The notes under the pieces are model-generated. The model was not told the origin of the DNA, ran no database searches, and saw only the letters and a list, made by a program, of their open reading frames with translations. The translations under genes and the position numbers were made by a program. From JBFFXF01 sp041569895 (GTDB lineage: Bacteria > Planctomycetota > UBA8108 > JACQVS01), in assembly GCA_041569895.1 (NCBI GenBank), contig JBFFXF010000203.1, positions 1 through 13,393 on the forward strand: a DNA stretch of 13,393 bases. The letters run 5' to 3'. Positions 1 through 6,270 of the stretch are shown here, piece after piece (the stretch's first letter is position 1; each line of letters opens with the position of its first letter).

Positions 1-34
1 CGATTCCGATTCCGAGGACGGGGACGGGGACGAG
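1..34 (+). repeat. Left-edge hexamer array, CGATTC then GGGGAC units
   Basis: Two CGATTC units (1-12) lead into CCGAGGACG (12-20) and then two GGGGAC units (20-31). The word CGAGGACG recurs next to the G-rich arrays at 1915-1962 and 13194-13216. The first 16 nt recur exactly, on the same strand, at 13297-13312. The array is cut by the window edge, so its full length is unknown. It lies about 100 nt upstream of the promoter of the DM13 gene. Confidence 0.8.
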
Positions 35-69
35 ATGGAGCGCTTCTCCTCGTCGTGGATCCCGATCCT

Positions 70-96
70 TCATCTGCGTCATCTGCGTCATCTGCG
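70..96. repeat. Three perfect tandem copies of a 9-mer (TCATCTGCG)
   Basis: TCATCTGCG occurs at 70-78, 79-87 and 88-96 with no mismatch, followed by a pyrimidine run. It lies between the left-edge hexamer array and the promoter of the first gene. Read in frame it would encode a His-Leu-Arg tripeptide repeat, but no credible gene covers it. No function is evident. Confidence 0.85.
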
Positions 97-137
97 TTCC
101 TCCTGCTCGAAGCTGCCTGATCGCCCCATGCGACCGC

Positions 138-166
138 TTGAGGGTCGGCGTCGCGCTCACTACAAT
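138..166 (+). promoter_or_regulatory. Sigma70-like promoter for the dockerin/DM13 gene
   Basis: A -35 box TTGAGG (138-143) and a -10 box TACAAT (161-166) are separated by exactly 17 nt. The -10 matches TATAAT at five of six positions and the -35 matches TTGACA at four of six. Transcription would start near 172-174, giving a leader of about 50 nt that contains the ribosome site at 209-214. The TTG of the -35 box is in frame with the gene and could be mistaken for its start codon. Confidence 0.7.
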
Positions 167-208
167 CGAGGGCAGTCCGGGACGAGCGACGAAGACTGGG
201 TCCGACAC

Positions 209-214
209 GGGGAG
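209..214 (+). promoter_or_regulatory. Ribosome binding site deciding the start of the DM13 gene
   Basis: GGGGAG ends 10 nt before the ATG at 225. It favours that ATG over the in-frame TTG at 138, which has no such site and lies inside the promoter. Confidence 0.7.
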
Positions 215-224
215 ACAAATCGAG

Positions 225-929
225 ATGCACCGGGAGACGCGGCCGGTGGGGCGGATTGCCGGGGGCGAGTTCACGCCGATCGGCGTGCTCGCGATCGCAT
301 TGTGGCTGGCCGCGCCCGCGCAGGCGTCGACGGCTCGCTTCGTGCGCGGCGATGCGAACTCCGACAGTCGCGTCGACATCGGCGATGCGATCTATCTCCT
401 CGGCTTCAACTTCCACGGCGGCGCGCCACCGCGCTGCCTCGACGCCGCCGATTCGAACGACGACGGGCGTCTCGACATCTCCGACGCCATCTTCCTCCTG
501 ACGTTTCTCTTCAACGGCTCGAGTCCGCCGCCGGAGCCCTATCCCGCGGCCGGTCCGGACACGACCATCGATCTCATCGGGTGCAGCGACCCGCAGTTGA
601 CGCCGGGGGTGCTGCGGCACGGGACCTTCGTCGAGCGCGAGCACGGGGTCAACGGCTGCGCGGAGCACCTCGAGCGCGGCGCCATTCGACTCAGCGGGTT
701 CTTCTACGACGGCGGCGGGCCGCCGGGGGTCTTCGTGTGGCTCCACCGCGACCGCACGACCGAGTCGCAGGGCTTCGCGATCAGCCCCGACCTCAGCGGG
801 CAGCCGCTCGAGAACGCCACCCTCGAGTTCGACATCCCCCCGGAGATCTCCGGCGACGACTTCGACTACGTGTCGATCTGGTGCGTGGTCTTCGACCTGA
901 ACTACGGCTTCGCGCGGCTGGTGCGGTGA
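225..929 (+). CDS. Secreted dockerin-type repeat protein with C-terminal DM13 domain
   Basis: Predicted exported 234-residue protein. The signal peptide has a hydrophobic core at about 20-30 and a likely cleavage after A-Q-A (34). A dockerin-type pair of calcium loops follows (about 41-98), with loops DANSDSRVDIGD and DSNDDGRLDISD, then a PYP-x-x-G-x-D-x-T-x-D tail. From about 125 to the end it resembles DM13, a domain that accompanies DOMON domains and has been proposed to transfer electrons. The diagnostic motifs are HGVNGC, FYDGGGPPGVFVW and VSIWCVVFDLNYG, whose Cys is the proposed redox residue. The ATG at 225 is chosen because it follows a good ribosome site and starts a clean signal peptide; an in-frame TTG at 138 falls in the -35 box. 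Dockerins usually bind cohesins, but none is visible in the window, so the loops may simply bind calcium. Domain calls are confident; the cellular role is inferred. Confidence 0.85.
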   Translation: MHRETRPVGRIAGGEFTPIGVLAIALWLAAPAQASTARFVRGDANSDSRVDIGDAIYLLGFNFHGGAPPRCLDAADSNDDGRLDISDAIFLLTFLFNGSSPPPEPYPAAGPDTTIDLIGCSDPQLTPGVLRHGTFVEREHGVNGCAEHLERGAIRLSGFFYDGGGPPGVFVWLHRDRTTESQGFAISPDLSGQPLENATLEFDIPPEISGDDFDYVSIWCVVFDLNYGFARLVR

Positions 930-945
930 GGGTGGCGAGGATACG

Positions 946-957
946 CGGATCGATCCG
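946..957. other. 12-bp perfect palindrome after the DM13 gene
   Basis: CGGATCGATCCG is a perfect inverted repeat 16 nt after the stop codon at 927-929. It has no T-run, so it is at best a weak terminator, or an operator-like or chance palindrome. Confidence 0.35.
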
Positions 958-981
958 GGGATCGGCGGCGATGGCGAGTTC

Positions 982-1026
982 GGGCACGGGACCGGGCACG
1001 GGACCGGGCACGGGAGCGGGGACGGG
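982..1026 (+). repeat. G-rich hexamer array (GGGNNC), G-quadruplex-capable, at a start codon
   Basis: Eight GGG tracts occur in strict 6-nt register: GGGCAC and GGGACC alternate, then come GGGAGC, GGGGAC and a final GGG. The 3-nt loops satisfy the canonical G3-N1-7 quadruplex pattern twice over. The last tract ends 6 nt before the ATG at 1033, so the array occupies the ribosome-binding region and supplies the only purine-rich stretch there. The rest of the 930-1032 gap holds only the palindrome at 946-957. Confidence 0.85.
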
Positions 1027-1032
1027 TCTCCG

Positions 1033-1818
1033 ATGACGGCGAGGAATGAACGGGGGACGTCGAAGCGGCGGAGGTGGCCCGTCGTCACCGGGGTGATCTG
1101 CGCGTCGCTTCTGGTGCTGCTGCTCGTCGCCTACAACCACTACCTCGTCGACGCCGATCCTCCCGACGACTCGGACCTGCTGCCGCGGCCCGCCCCCGTG
1201 ATCGCCGCGGGCGAGAACGGCTTCGAGCTGGTCGACTTCGACGGCGACGAGTTCGAGGGGTTCAACTCGCCGGAGTCGGGTATCCGGGAGCTCGTGCCGT
1301 TCGCCCGGGAGCACTTCCCCGGCTATTCGTGGAACCCGGACCGCGCGCGGGCGAGACTCGAGCAATACGGCGACATCCTCGAGCGCGCGGAGCGCGCGCT
1401 CGAGCGGCCGCATTTCTGGATACCCCGAGAGCGGCTCGACGACGAACACGGGGCTCCGTTCCTCGAGTGCATGAGGGCCCTCCGGCGACCTCCGTTCCCC
1501 CTCGACAATCACGACACCGGGGCGATCTCCGGCCTCGTCAAGCCGACCGACAACGTCATGGATCCACCCGGCCAGTGGAACAGCCTCCTGCTCGTCTGCG
1601 ACGACAACCTGATCACCGTCAGCATCAACGGCGAGGAGGTGACGCGCATGGACCTCGACGCCTGGACGGAGAAGGGCCGCCGCCCCGACGGCACGCCGCA
1701 CGAGCTCGACGTCGCCTGCAAGGACCTGCCCCGCGCTGGCCGCATCGGCCTCGAGGACGGCGGCAGCGACGTGTGGTTCAAGAATATCAAGGTCCGGCCG
1801 CTCGGACCCGACCGCTGA
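1033..1818 (+). CDS. Membrane-anchored protein, apparent chimera ending in half a DUF1080 domain
   Basis: 261 residues. A basic N-terminus (K-R-R-R-W) precedes one membrane segment at about 16-36, so the rest is likely outside the cytoplasmic membrane. Residues about 45-150 (ENGFELVDF, then RARLEQYGDILERAERALERPHFWIP) resemble the N-terminal part of helical membrane-anchored hypothetical proteins I associate with planctomycetes; I know no Pfam name for them. From about 158 the sequence changes to the C-terminal half of DUF1080 (3-keto-disaccharide hydrolase family, a concanavalin-like fold): DTGAISGLVKP, PPGQWNSLLLVC, ITVSINGEEV, DLPRAGRIGLEDGG, VWFKNIKV. The first half of that fold is absent, so a working hydrolase is unlikely. 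The join lies near nt 1485-1510. A recombination product or decaying gene is possible, although the frame is open and well coded. The start follows the G-rich array directly. Confidence 0.75.
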   Translation: MTARNERGTSKRRRWPVVTGVICASLLVLLLVAYNHYLVDADPPDDSDLLPRPAPVIAAGENGFELVDFDGDEFEGFNSPESGIRELVPFAREHFPGYSWNPDRARARLEQYGDILERAERALERPHFWIPRERLDDEHGAPFLECMRALRRPPFPLDNHDTGAISGLVKPTDNVMDPPGQWNSLLLVCDDNLITVSINGEEVTRMDLDAWTEKGRRPDGTPHELDVACKDLPRAGRIGLEDGGSDVWFKNIKVRPLGPDR

Positions 1819-1830
1819 GGCGAGCGCGGA

Positions 1831-1962
1831 CCTCTGAGCGCTGGTTTCTGTCCTCTGATCTCTGTCTCTGTCTCTGTCTCGGTTTAATCGAGGACGAGAA
1901 CGAAGGACGAGATCGGGCACGGGCACGGGCACGGGACCGGGACCGGGACCGGGGACGGGAGC
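1831..1962 (+). repeat. Composite low-complexity element: CTCTG words, CGAGGACG core, GGGNNC array
   Basis: Three blocks follow each other. The pyrimidine block (1831-1880) includes CTCTGATCTC (1853-1862), three TCTGTC units (1861-1878) and CTCTGTCTCGG (1872-1882). The purine block (1888-1912) contains TCGAGGACG (1888-1896). The G block (1915-1962) has eight units: GGGCAC three times, GGGACC three times, GGGGAC, GGGAGC. The G block fits the canonical G-quadruplex pattern. GTCTCG and CGAGGAC around GTTTAAT can form a short stem with one bulge. The same words in the same order occur inverted at the right edge of the window. The element lies between the DUF1080 chimera and the pilin operon; no gene is visible in 1819-2119. 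Confidence 0.8.
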
Positions 1963-2010
1963 ACGAAACCGTCAACAATCGGTGCATGCACCGCTCTCGA
2001 GCTGCCCCGA

Positions 2011-2041
2011 TTGGCCCGCTCACGCCCGGGGATGGTATCGT
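2011..2041 (+). promoter_or_regulatory. Possible weak promoter of the minor-pilin operon
   Basis: TTGGCC (2011-2016) and TATCGT (2036-2041) are 19 nt apart, longer than the ideal 17. It is the best-placed candidate between the composite repeat element and the first pilin gene, giving a leader of about 70 nt. Support is limited to these two hexamers. Confidence 0.3.
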
Positions 2042-2119
2042 TCCTTACGGCATTCCGGGAACCGGGGACGCCGCGGGCTCTTCCGCGGTGGTGGCGCTTT
2101 TTCCCAGCTCGAGCTCGCG

Positions 2120-2641
2120 ATGGCACGACGCACGTCGACCGATGACACTCCCCGCGAACGGGTTGGCGACTCCGGGCACACGATGCTCGAAGTCGTCATC
2201 GTGCTGGTCGTCGGCACCGTGCTCCTGCTGACGTTCGGCTCGATGATCATCGGCGCCCAGGGCGCCTACAACGAGGGCATGGTCGCCGCGAACGCCGATT
2301 CGACGGCGACGCGAGTCCTCAGGCAGGCGGTCTCCGAGCTGCGGGATGCCCAGCTGAGCAGCATCACGCTGAGCCAGCCGACCAATGCGCCGTCGATCTC
2401 GTACACGAAGATCACCGGCTGGAGCGGGACGGCTCCCACGACCAGCGCCACGCAGACGCTGTCGTTTGCGAGCGGGGCGCTGTCGCTCAACGGTCAGGTC
2501 ATCGTGGATGGCCTGGCGGACGTCTTCTTCGACCTCGACGTCTCCGTGCTGACCATCACGGTCCGCGTGAGCGCGACCACGGCGACGCGAGGCGTCGAGC
2601 GGGTGATCTCGCGCCAGCTGGTGGCGAACCTGAGTTTGTAG
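2120..2641 (+). CDS. Type IV pilin-like protein, PilW/GspJ-like
   Basis: 173 residues. A hydrophilic leader ends in Gly19, followed by HTMLE and a hydrophobic stretch VVIVLVVGTVLLLTFGSMII. Glu24 is the +5 glutamate expected of substrates cut and methylated by a prepilin peptidase. The downstream domain has a variable, Ser/Thr-rich body and a closing RVSATTATRGVERVISRQLVANL segment, as in minor pilins or pseudopilins of the PilW/GspJ kind. Such proteins cap or prime a type IV pilus or type II secretion pseudopilus. An in-frame ATG lies 46 codons upstream, but the intervening residues are Gly/Arg-rich and unlike a prepilin leader, so the ATG at 2120 is preferred. No clear ribosome site precedes it. 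It is the first gene of a three-pilin operon. PilW versus GspJ cannot be settled from the sequence alone. Confidence 0.8.
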   Translation: MARRTSTDDTPRERVGDSGHTMLEVVIVLVVGTVLLLTFGSMIIGAQGAYNEGMVAANADSTATRVLRQAVSELRDAQLSSITLSQPTNAPSISYTKITGWSGTAPTTSATQTLSFASGALSLNGQVIVDGLADVFFDLDVSVLTITVRVSATTATRGVERVISRQLVANLSL

Positions 2642-2647
2642 TGACCG

Positions 2648-3208
2648 ATGATACGCAAGCGACCCGGGCGCGCGACGGAGCCACGATCGGGAGGCGACGC
2701 CGCCGACTCCGGGGGAATGACTCTCGTGGAGATCGCCATCGCGATCTCCATCCTGGCGATCGGCGCGCTCGCCTTCGCCGGGACTTTCGTCAACACGGCG
2801 CAGCTCTCCCAGGACACCCGTGACACGCGCGTGATCACGGTGGCCATGAAGAACGTCCTCGAGACGCTGCACGCGGAGCACTTCCCATCGCTGACCACGA
2901 ACTACGGCCAGGGGACGGCGAATCCCAGTTTCTGGTGCACGGACGACGGCACGGTCGTCTTCACCGATCCCGGGAACGCCTCGGTCACCGGCAGCATCGA
3001 GTTCTTCAACGACGAGAGCTCGATTCCCGCCTCGTTCGCGGGGCTCAACGGGGGATTCGATCTCAACGCCGACGGTACCGTGAGCTCCGGGCCGGTCAGC
3101 GACTACCGCATCCTGCCGACACGCATCACGATGACGGTGGTGGACTCCACGTCCTCGACGCGCGTCGTGACCACCGACGTCCTGCTGTTCAGCGTCCGAT
3201 CCTGGTAA
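2648..3208 (+). CDS. Type IV pilin-like protein, PilV/GspI-like
   Basis: 186 residues. The prepilin site is Gly23 followed by MTLVE, with Glu28 at +5, then IAIAISILAIGALAFAG as the membrane and assembly helix. TLVEIAIAISIL and ALAFAGTFVNTAQ fit minor pilins of the PilV/GspI type. The C-terminal part is a small globular domain rich in Asp, Thr and Ser. It ends in TTDVLLFSVRSW, which resembles the closing strands of other pilins. The start lies 6 nt after the stop of the preceding gene with no Shine-Dalgarno sequence, so translation is probably coupled. It likely assembles with its two neighbours at the tip of a pilus or pseudopilus. No assembly ATPase, platform protein or peptidase is in the window. 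Confidence 0.8.
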   Translation: MIRKRPGRATEPRSGGDAADSGGMTLVEIAIAISILAIGALAFAGTFVNTAQLSQDTRDTRVITVAMKNVLETLHAEHFPSLTTNYGQGTANPSFWCTDDGTVVFTDPGNASVTGSIEFFNDESSIPASFAGLNGGFDLNADGTVSSGPVSDYRILPTRITMTVVDSTSSTRVVTTDVLLFSVRSW

Positions 3209-3239
3209 CCAGCCCCTCATCCACGAATCCGGTGCTTCC

Positions 3240-4583
3240 ATGAACAAAGAGAGAGGCTCGATTCTCCTGCCGGTGATGCTCCTCGTTCTGCTCCTCGGCA
3301 GCATGTCCGCGGCGATGGTGATGTTGACGACGAGCCACGCCCGTTCGTCGACGGAGGACCTCGACCAGGAGCTGGCGATCCGGGTCGCGGAGTCCGGGCT
3401 CGCCTTCTACTTCGGACAGGTACTGCTTGACGGGAACTACTTTTCGACCAACCCGGCGCCGCATGCGCCGATCCAGGTCGGCGATGCCGAGTTCACCCTC
3501 GAGGCGGCCGTCACGACGACCGACGGGTGGGACCTGACGATCACGGGCACGCGCGGGCGGGGCGAGTACGAGATCCGGGCGATCATCGGCGGCGGCTCGC
3601 TCGTCTTTCCGCCGGGCATCGTCGTCGCGGGCACCGGAGTCGACGGCGATGTGGCCCTGAGGGTGCGAGACAAGTCTCTCATCGGAAGCTTCGATCCGGC
3701 CAGCGGCGCCTTCGACCCGGCAAACCCCGGCACCGAGGCCACGATCGCGATCAACGGCAGCCTCACTCTCAGCGGCGGCTCCCAGATCAAGGGGGACGTC
3801 ACGGCCTCGGGGACGCTCGACTCGGGGAGCCCGTCCGACGTCTCGGGGACCCTGACCGAGAACGGCGGCCAGACCCCGGTCGAGAACATCGACCCGATCG
3901 TTCTCGACCTCTACGACTCGTCGCGCACCGCGAACGACAACGGAGACCTCGGAGCGATCTTCGGCGTCAACTGGTTCCCGCTCCTGGGGCCGGAGAACTA
4001 CGGGGACCTCGTCGTCGCCGACGGCGGCACGTACGTGGTTCCGTCCGGGACCTACAGGGTGCGCCGCTTCGAGGTCCGCGACGGCACGACGGTCATCTTC
4101 GACACCAGCGGCGGACCGGTGAAGTTCGTCTACGTCGGTGCGGGACAGGGGACCGGCACGCTCAACGACCTGACGCTCGACACCGCAGGGAAGGTCCTCG
4201 TCGACTCCGGCGGCACCCAGAACGGGCTGCTCACCGTGCTCGGCCAGGACACGGATTTTCGTGTCCTCCGCGACAGCGTCTACGGCCAGAGCGTCAACGA
4301 CCCGAACAACAGCGGCTACACGCAGATCATCAGCCTCGGCGGCAACGCCTCGGCGGACGAGATCGAAATCGATCACAGATCCACCGTCCACGGGAGGCTC
4401 TACGCCGCGGCGCACAATCTCCTGCTCAAGAACGGGAGCGAGTGGCATGGATCCGCCGTGGCCAGGACCGTCGACCTGAACCACGACGGCATCTTCGCGA
4501 TCGACAGGGGCTCGCTCGGCACCTCCGTACCGGATTCCACGACCCACGACATCCTCGCCAGGTGGCGCTCGAGCGGTCCCTGA
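3240..4583 (+). CDS. PilX-like pilin with large extracellular domain
   Basis: 447 residues. The leader is very short (MNKERG), followed by SILLPVMLLVLLLGSMSAAMVMLTTSHARSS as the hydrophobic helix. There is no glutamate at +5, as is usual for PilX and GspK. The segment that follows (EDLDQELAIRVAESGLAFYF) is the characteristic PilX N-terminal region. The remaining 380 or so residues are a beta-rich, Gly/Ser/Asp-rich domain with repeated short strands (SLTLSGGSQIKGDVTASGTL). It also contains GTYRVRRFEVRDGTTVIFDTSGGPVKFVYVG and a late HGRLYAAAHNLLLKNGSEWHGSAVA. This resembles the DUF7305-type domain on other PilX-like proteins, identified from memory. It starts 31 nt after the PilV-like gene, without a recognisable ribosome site. 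It ends 13 nt from the convergent minus-strand gene. It probably presents the large domain at the pilus tip; no PilY1 gene follows. Confidence 0.8.
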   Translation: MNKERGSILLPVMLLVLLLGSMSAAMVMLTTSHARSSTEDLDQELAIRVAESGLAFYFGQVLLDGNYFSTNPAPHAPIQVGDAEFTLEAAVTTTDGWDLTITGTRGRGEYEIRAIIGGGSLVFPPGIVVAGTGVDGDVALRVRDKSLIGSFDPASGAFDPANPGTEATIAINGSLTLSGGSQIKGDVTASGTLDSGSPSDVSGTLTENGGQTPVENIDPIVLDLYDSSRTANDNGDLGAIFGVNWFPLLGPENYGDLVVADGGTYVVPSGTYRVRRFEVRDGTTVIFDTSGGPVKFVYVGAGQGTGTLNDLTLDTAGKVLVDSGGTQNGLLTVLGQDTDFRVLRDSVYGQSVNDPNNSGYTQIISLGGNASADEIEIDHRSTVHGRLYAAAHNLLLKNGSEWHGSAVARTVDLNHDGIFAIDRGSLGTSVPDSTTHDILARWRSSGP

Positions 4584-4596
4584 CGGGAGCTCACGT

Positions 4597-6270
4597 TCAG
4601 AAGCCGAAGCGCAGGAGCTGAAGAAGCGGACCGATCGCGGCGCCACCGATGTGTGCGCGTACGCGGACCCCTTCGGGCGTCGGCTCGGCCGCGAGCTCCA
4701 CGTGGTGGTTGCCTCGGCGGGTACTCCCCGGGAGATTCTGTCCGCGGCCGGCGGCCATGGTTCGCAGCGAGTCGAGCGAGACGTGGAGCTCGATCGGCGG
4801 CGCGTCGAGCGTGGCGTCGACCGGCCCCTCGAGCGCGGCGATCGCGCGGTGAAGCATACCCGTTTCCCCCGGCGGCCCGACGGCGCAGAGGATGGTGTCT
4901 CCGCGCGTCGCGATGCGCACCTCCGCCTCGGCACCTGAGTTGAGCGCCTCCGATGCCCGCGGCGCGAGCCGAAAGGAGTGCACCGCGAACTCGCCCACGG
5001 TGCCCGCCCGGAGGCTGCCGGGCTCGAGCATCCCGAGAGGGACCCAGATCGGGACGTGCTTCTCGAGCCACGATCGAACGTTGGTCTCCTTCACCACCGG
5101 TGAACGGAGCCCTGCGAGCAGCGATCGGGCGCCGGGGCCGGAACGGCGCACCGTGAACGCCAGATCGATGGCCGCGCCGCTGACGGCGTTCTCGAGAGCC
5201 TCGAGCGGACCGGCGAGCGCCCGCCAGGACTTCATCCAGTCGTGCGCGCTCTCGAGGTCGGTGCGCATCTTGAGCTCGTGTGCGCGATAGAGTCGTTCGC
5301 GCAGCGCAGCCGTCGTCGCCCGGATGGCGCTGCGGGAGACCACCCACGGCCGGAAGACGGCTCGCAGGCTGAAAGCCGCGTCGCGATCGCAGAGCGGTGC
5401 GAGCCCGCCGGCGGTGGGCGCCGAGAGCGCCGCGGGAAGCTCGCTGCCGCGCGACAACGGCGCGTCGATGGTGACGAGCAACTCCCTCGCCGTGTCATCG
5501 ACTCGAGCGCGGAGCCGGGCGCCCTCGAAGTCGCTCACGACGGTGCCGACCGCGCTCACGAGCTGCGAGATCTCGGCGCGCGCGCGGTTGGCGAAGTGGG
5601 TCTCTCCCGTCCGTCTCGCGGCCTGCTGGACGACGAGGTCGCGCCAGAGCGCCCAGGCTGCCTCCCGCGCCGCTTGCGGCCACTGGTTGACGTCGAGGAA
5701 GCCGGCGATGTCGTCCTCCCCTCGCCGGACACCGTCGAGGCGCGCCGCGTCGGGAGCGATCCAGTCGGGGCTCGAGCCGAGCACCGCCCAGGACTCGCCG
5801 AGCCGGAGTCTCAGGGACGTCTCGTTGGACGACAGGGTGTACGTTCCGATCCCGGTGCTCGCGCGCCTCCAGAGGAACGGGCTCAGGAACTCGAGCACCC
5901 CGTCCTCGTGCCTCTTGGGCAGGACGAGCACGGGTCTCACCTCGACGCCCCGGCTCAGCAGCAGGACGCCGATCGGCCGGCCCGCGTCCAGATACCCGAT
6001 CGTCGTGCGGAGCTCGCCGATCACCTCCGCGAGGCGAGACCCGGCCGATCCGTCGAGAAGCTGTCCTGCACGCTCGAGCGCACGGGCCGGGTCCGCGATG
6101 ACGAGACCGGCCAGCGTCTTCACCGGCTGGGTGACGGTGGTGGGGCCTCTGTCCGGGTCGCCCGAAGCCGAGACCGCACACGTCAGGCTCGCGGCCAGCG
6201 CGATTGCGAGCGCGGGCAGGCGCGGAGCGACAGCGATGAGGGTCCGGCTAGCTCTGGAGCTCGAGCTCAT
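4597..6270 (-). CDS. Exported DUF3352-like protein of unknown function
   Basis: 557 residues from the ATG at 6270. An N-terminal signal peptide has its hydrophobic core at about 18-33 (ALAIALAASLTC). The Cys lacks a proper lipobox because Thr precedes it, so a lipoprotein is unlikely. The body alternates beta-like and helical segments: PARALERAGQLL, GRPIGVLLLSRGVEVRPVLVLP, then GEDDIAGFLDVNQW. This resembles the large DUF3352-type secreted proteins frequent in planctomycetes. No catalytic motif is visible and the function is unknown. A longer reading from 6339 would overlap the upstream gene by 92 nt and spoil the signal peptide. The chosen start overlaps it by only 23 nt, which suggests coupled translation. 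It converges on the pilin operon with a 13-nt gap and no obvious terminator hairpin. Confidence 0.7.
   Translation of the reverse strand: MSSSSRASRTLIAVAPRLPALAIALAASLTCAVSASGDPDRGPTTVTQPVKTLAGLVIADPARALERAGQLLDGSAGSRLAEVIGELRTTIGYLDAGRPIGVLLLSRGVEVRPVLVLPKRHEDGVLEFLSPFLWRRASTGIGTYTLSSNETSLRLRLGESWAVLGSSPDWIAPDAARLDGVRRGEDDIAGFLDVNQWPQAAREAAWALWRDLVVQQAARRTGETHFANRARAEISQLVSAVGTVVSDFEGARLRARVDDTARELLVTIDAPLSRGSELPAALSAPTAGGLAPLCDRDAAFSLRAVFRPWVVSRSAIRATTAALRERLYRAHELKMRTDLESAHDWMKSWRALAGPLEALENAVSGAAIDLAFTVRRSGPGARSLLAGLRSPVVKETNVRSWLEKHVPIWVPLGMLEPGSLRAGTVGEFAVHSFRLAPRASEALNSGAEAEVRIATRGDTILCAVGPPGETGMLHRAIAALEGPVDATLDAPPIELHVSLDSLRTMAAGRGQNLPGSTRRGNHHVELAAEPTPEGVRVRAHIGGAAIGPLLQLLRFGF

Noticed and set aside
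138..224. TTG start extending the DM13 protein by 29 residues
   Set aside because: The TTG lies in the -35 box, and the ATG at 225 has a ribosome site and a clean signal peptide.
1787..2023. Minus-strand frame rich in Arg-Ser and Arg-Ala repeats
   Set aside because: It is produced by the composite simple-sequence element at 1831-1962 and has no coding signature.
4584..4596. Terminator between the convergent PilX-like and DUF3352-like genes
   Set aside because: The gap is 13 nt and shows no stem-loop or T-run.
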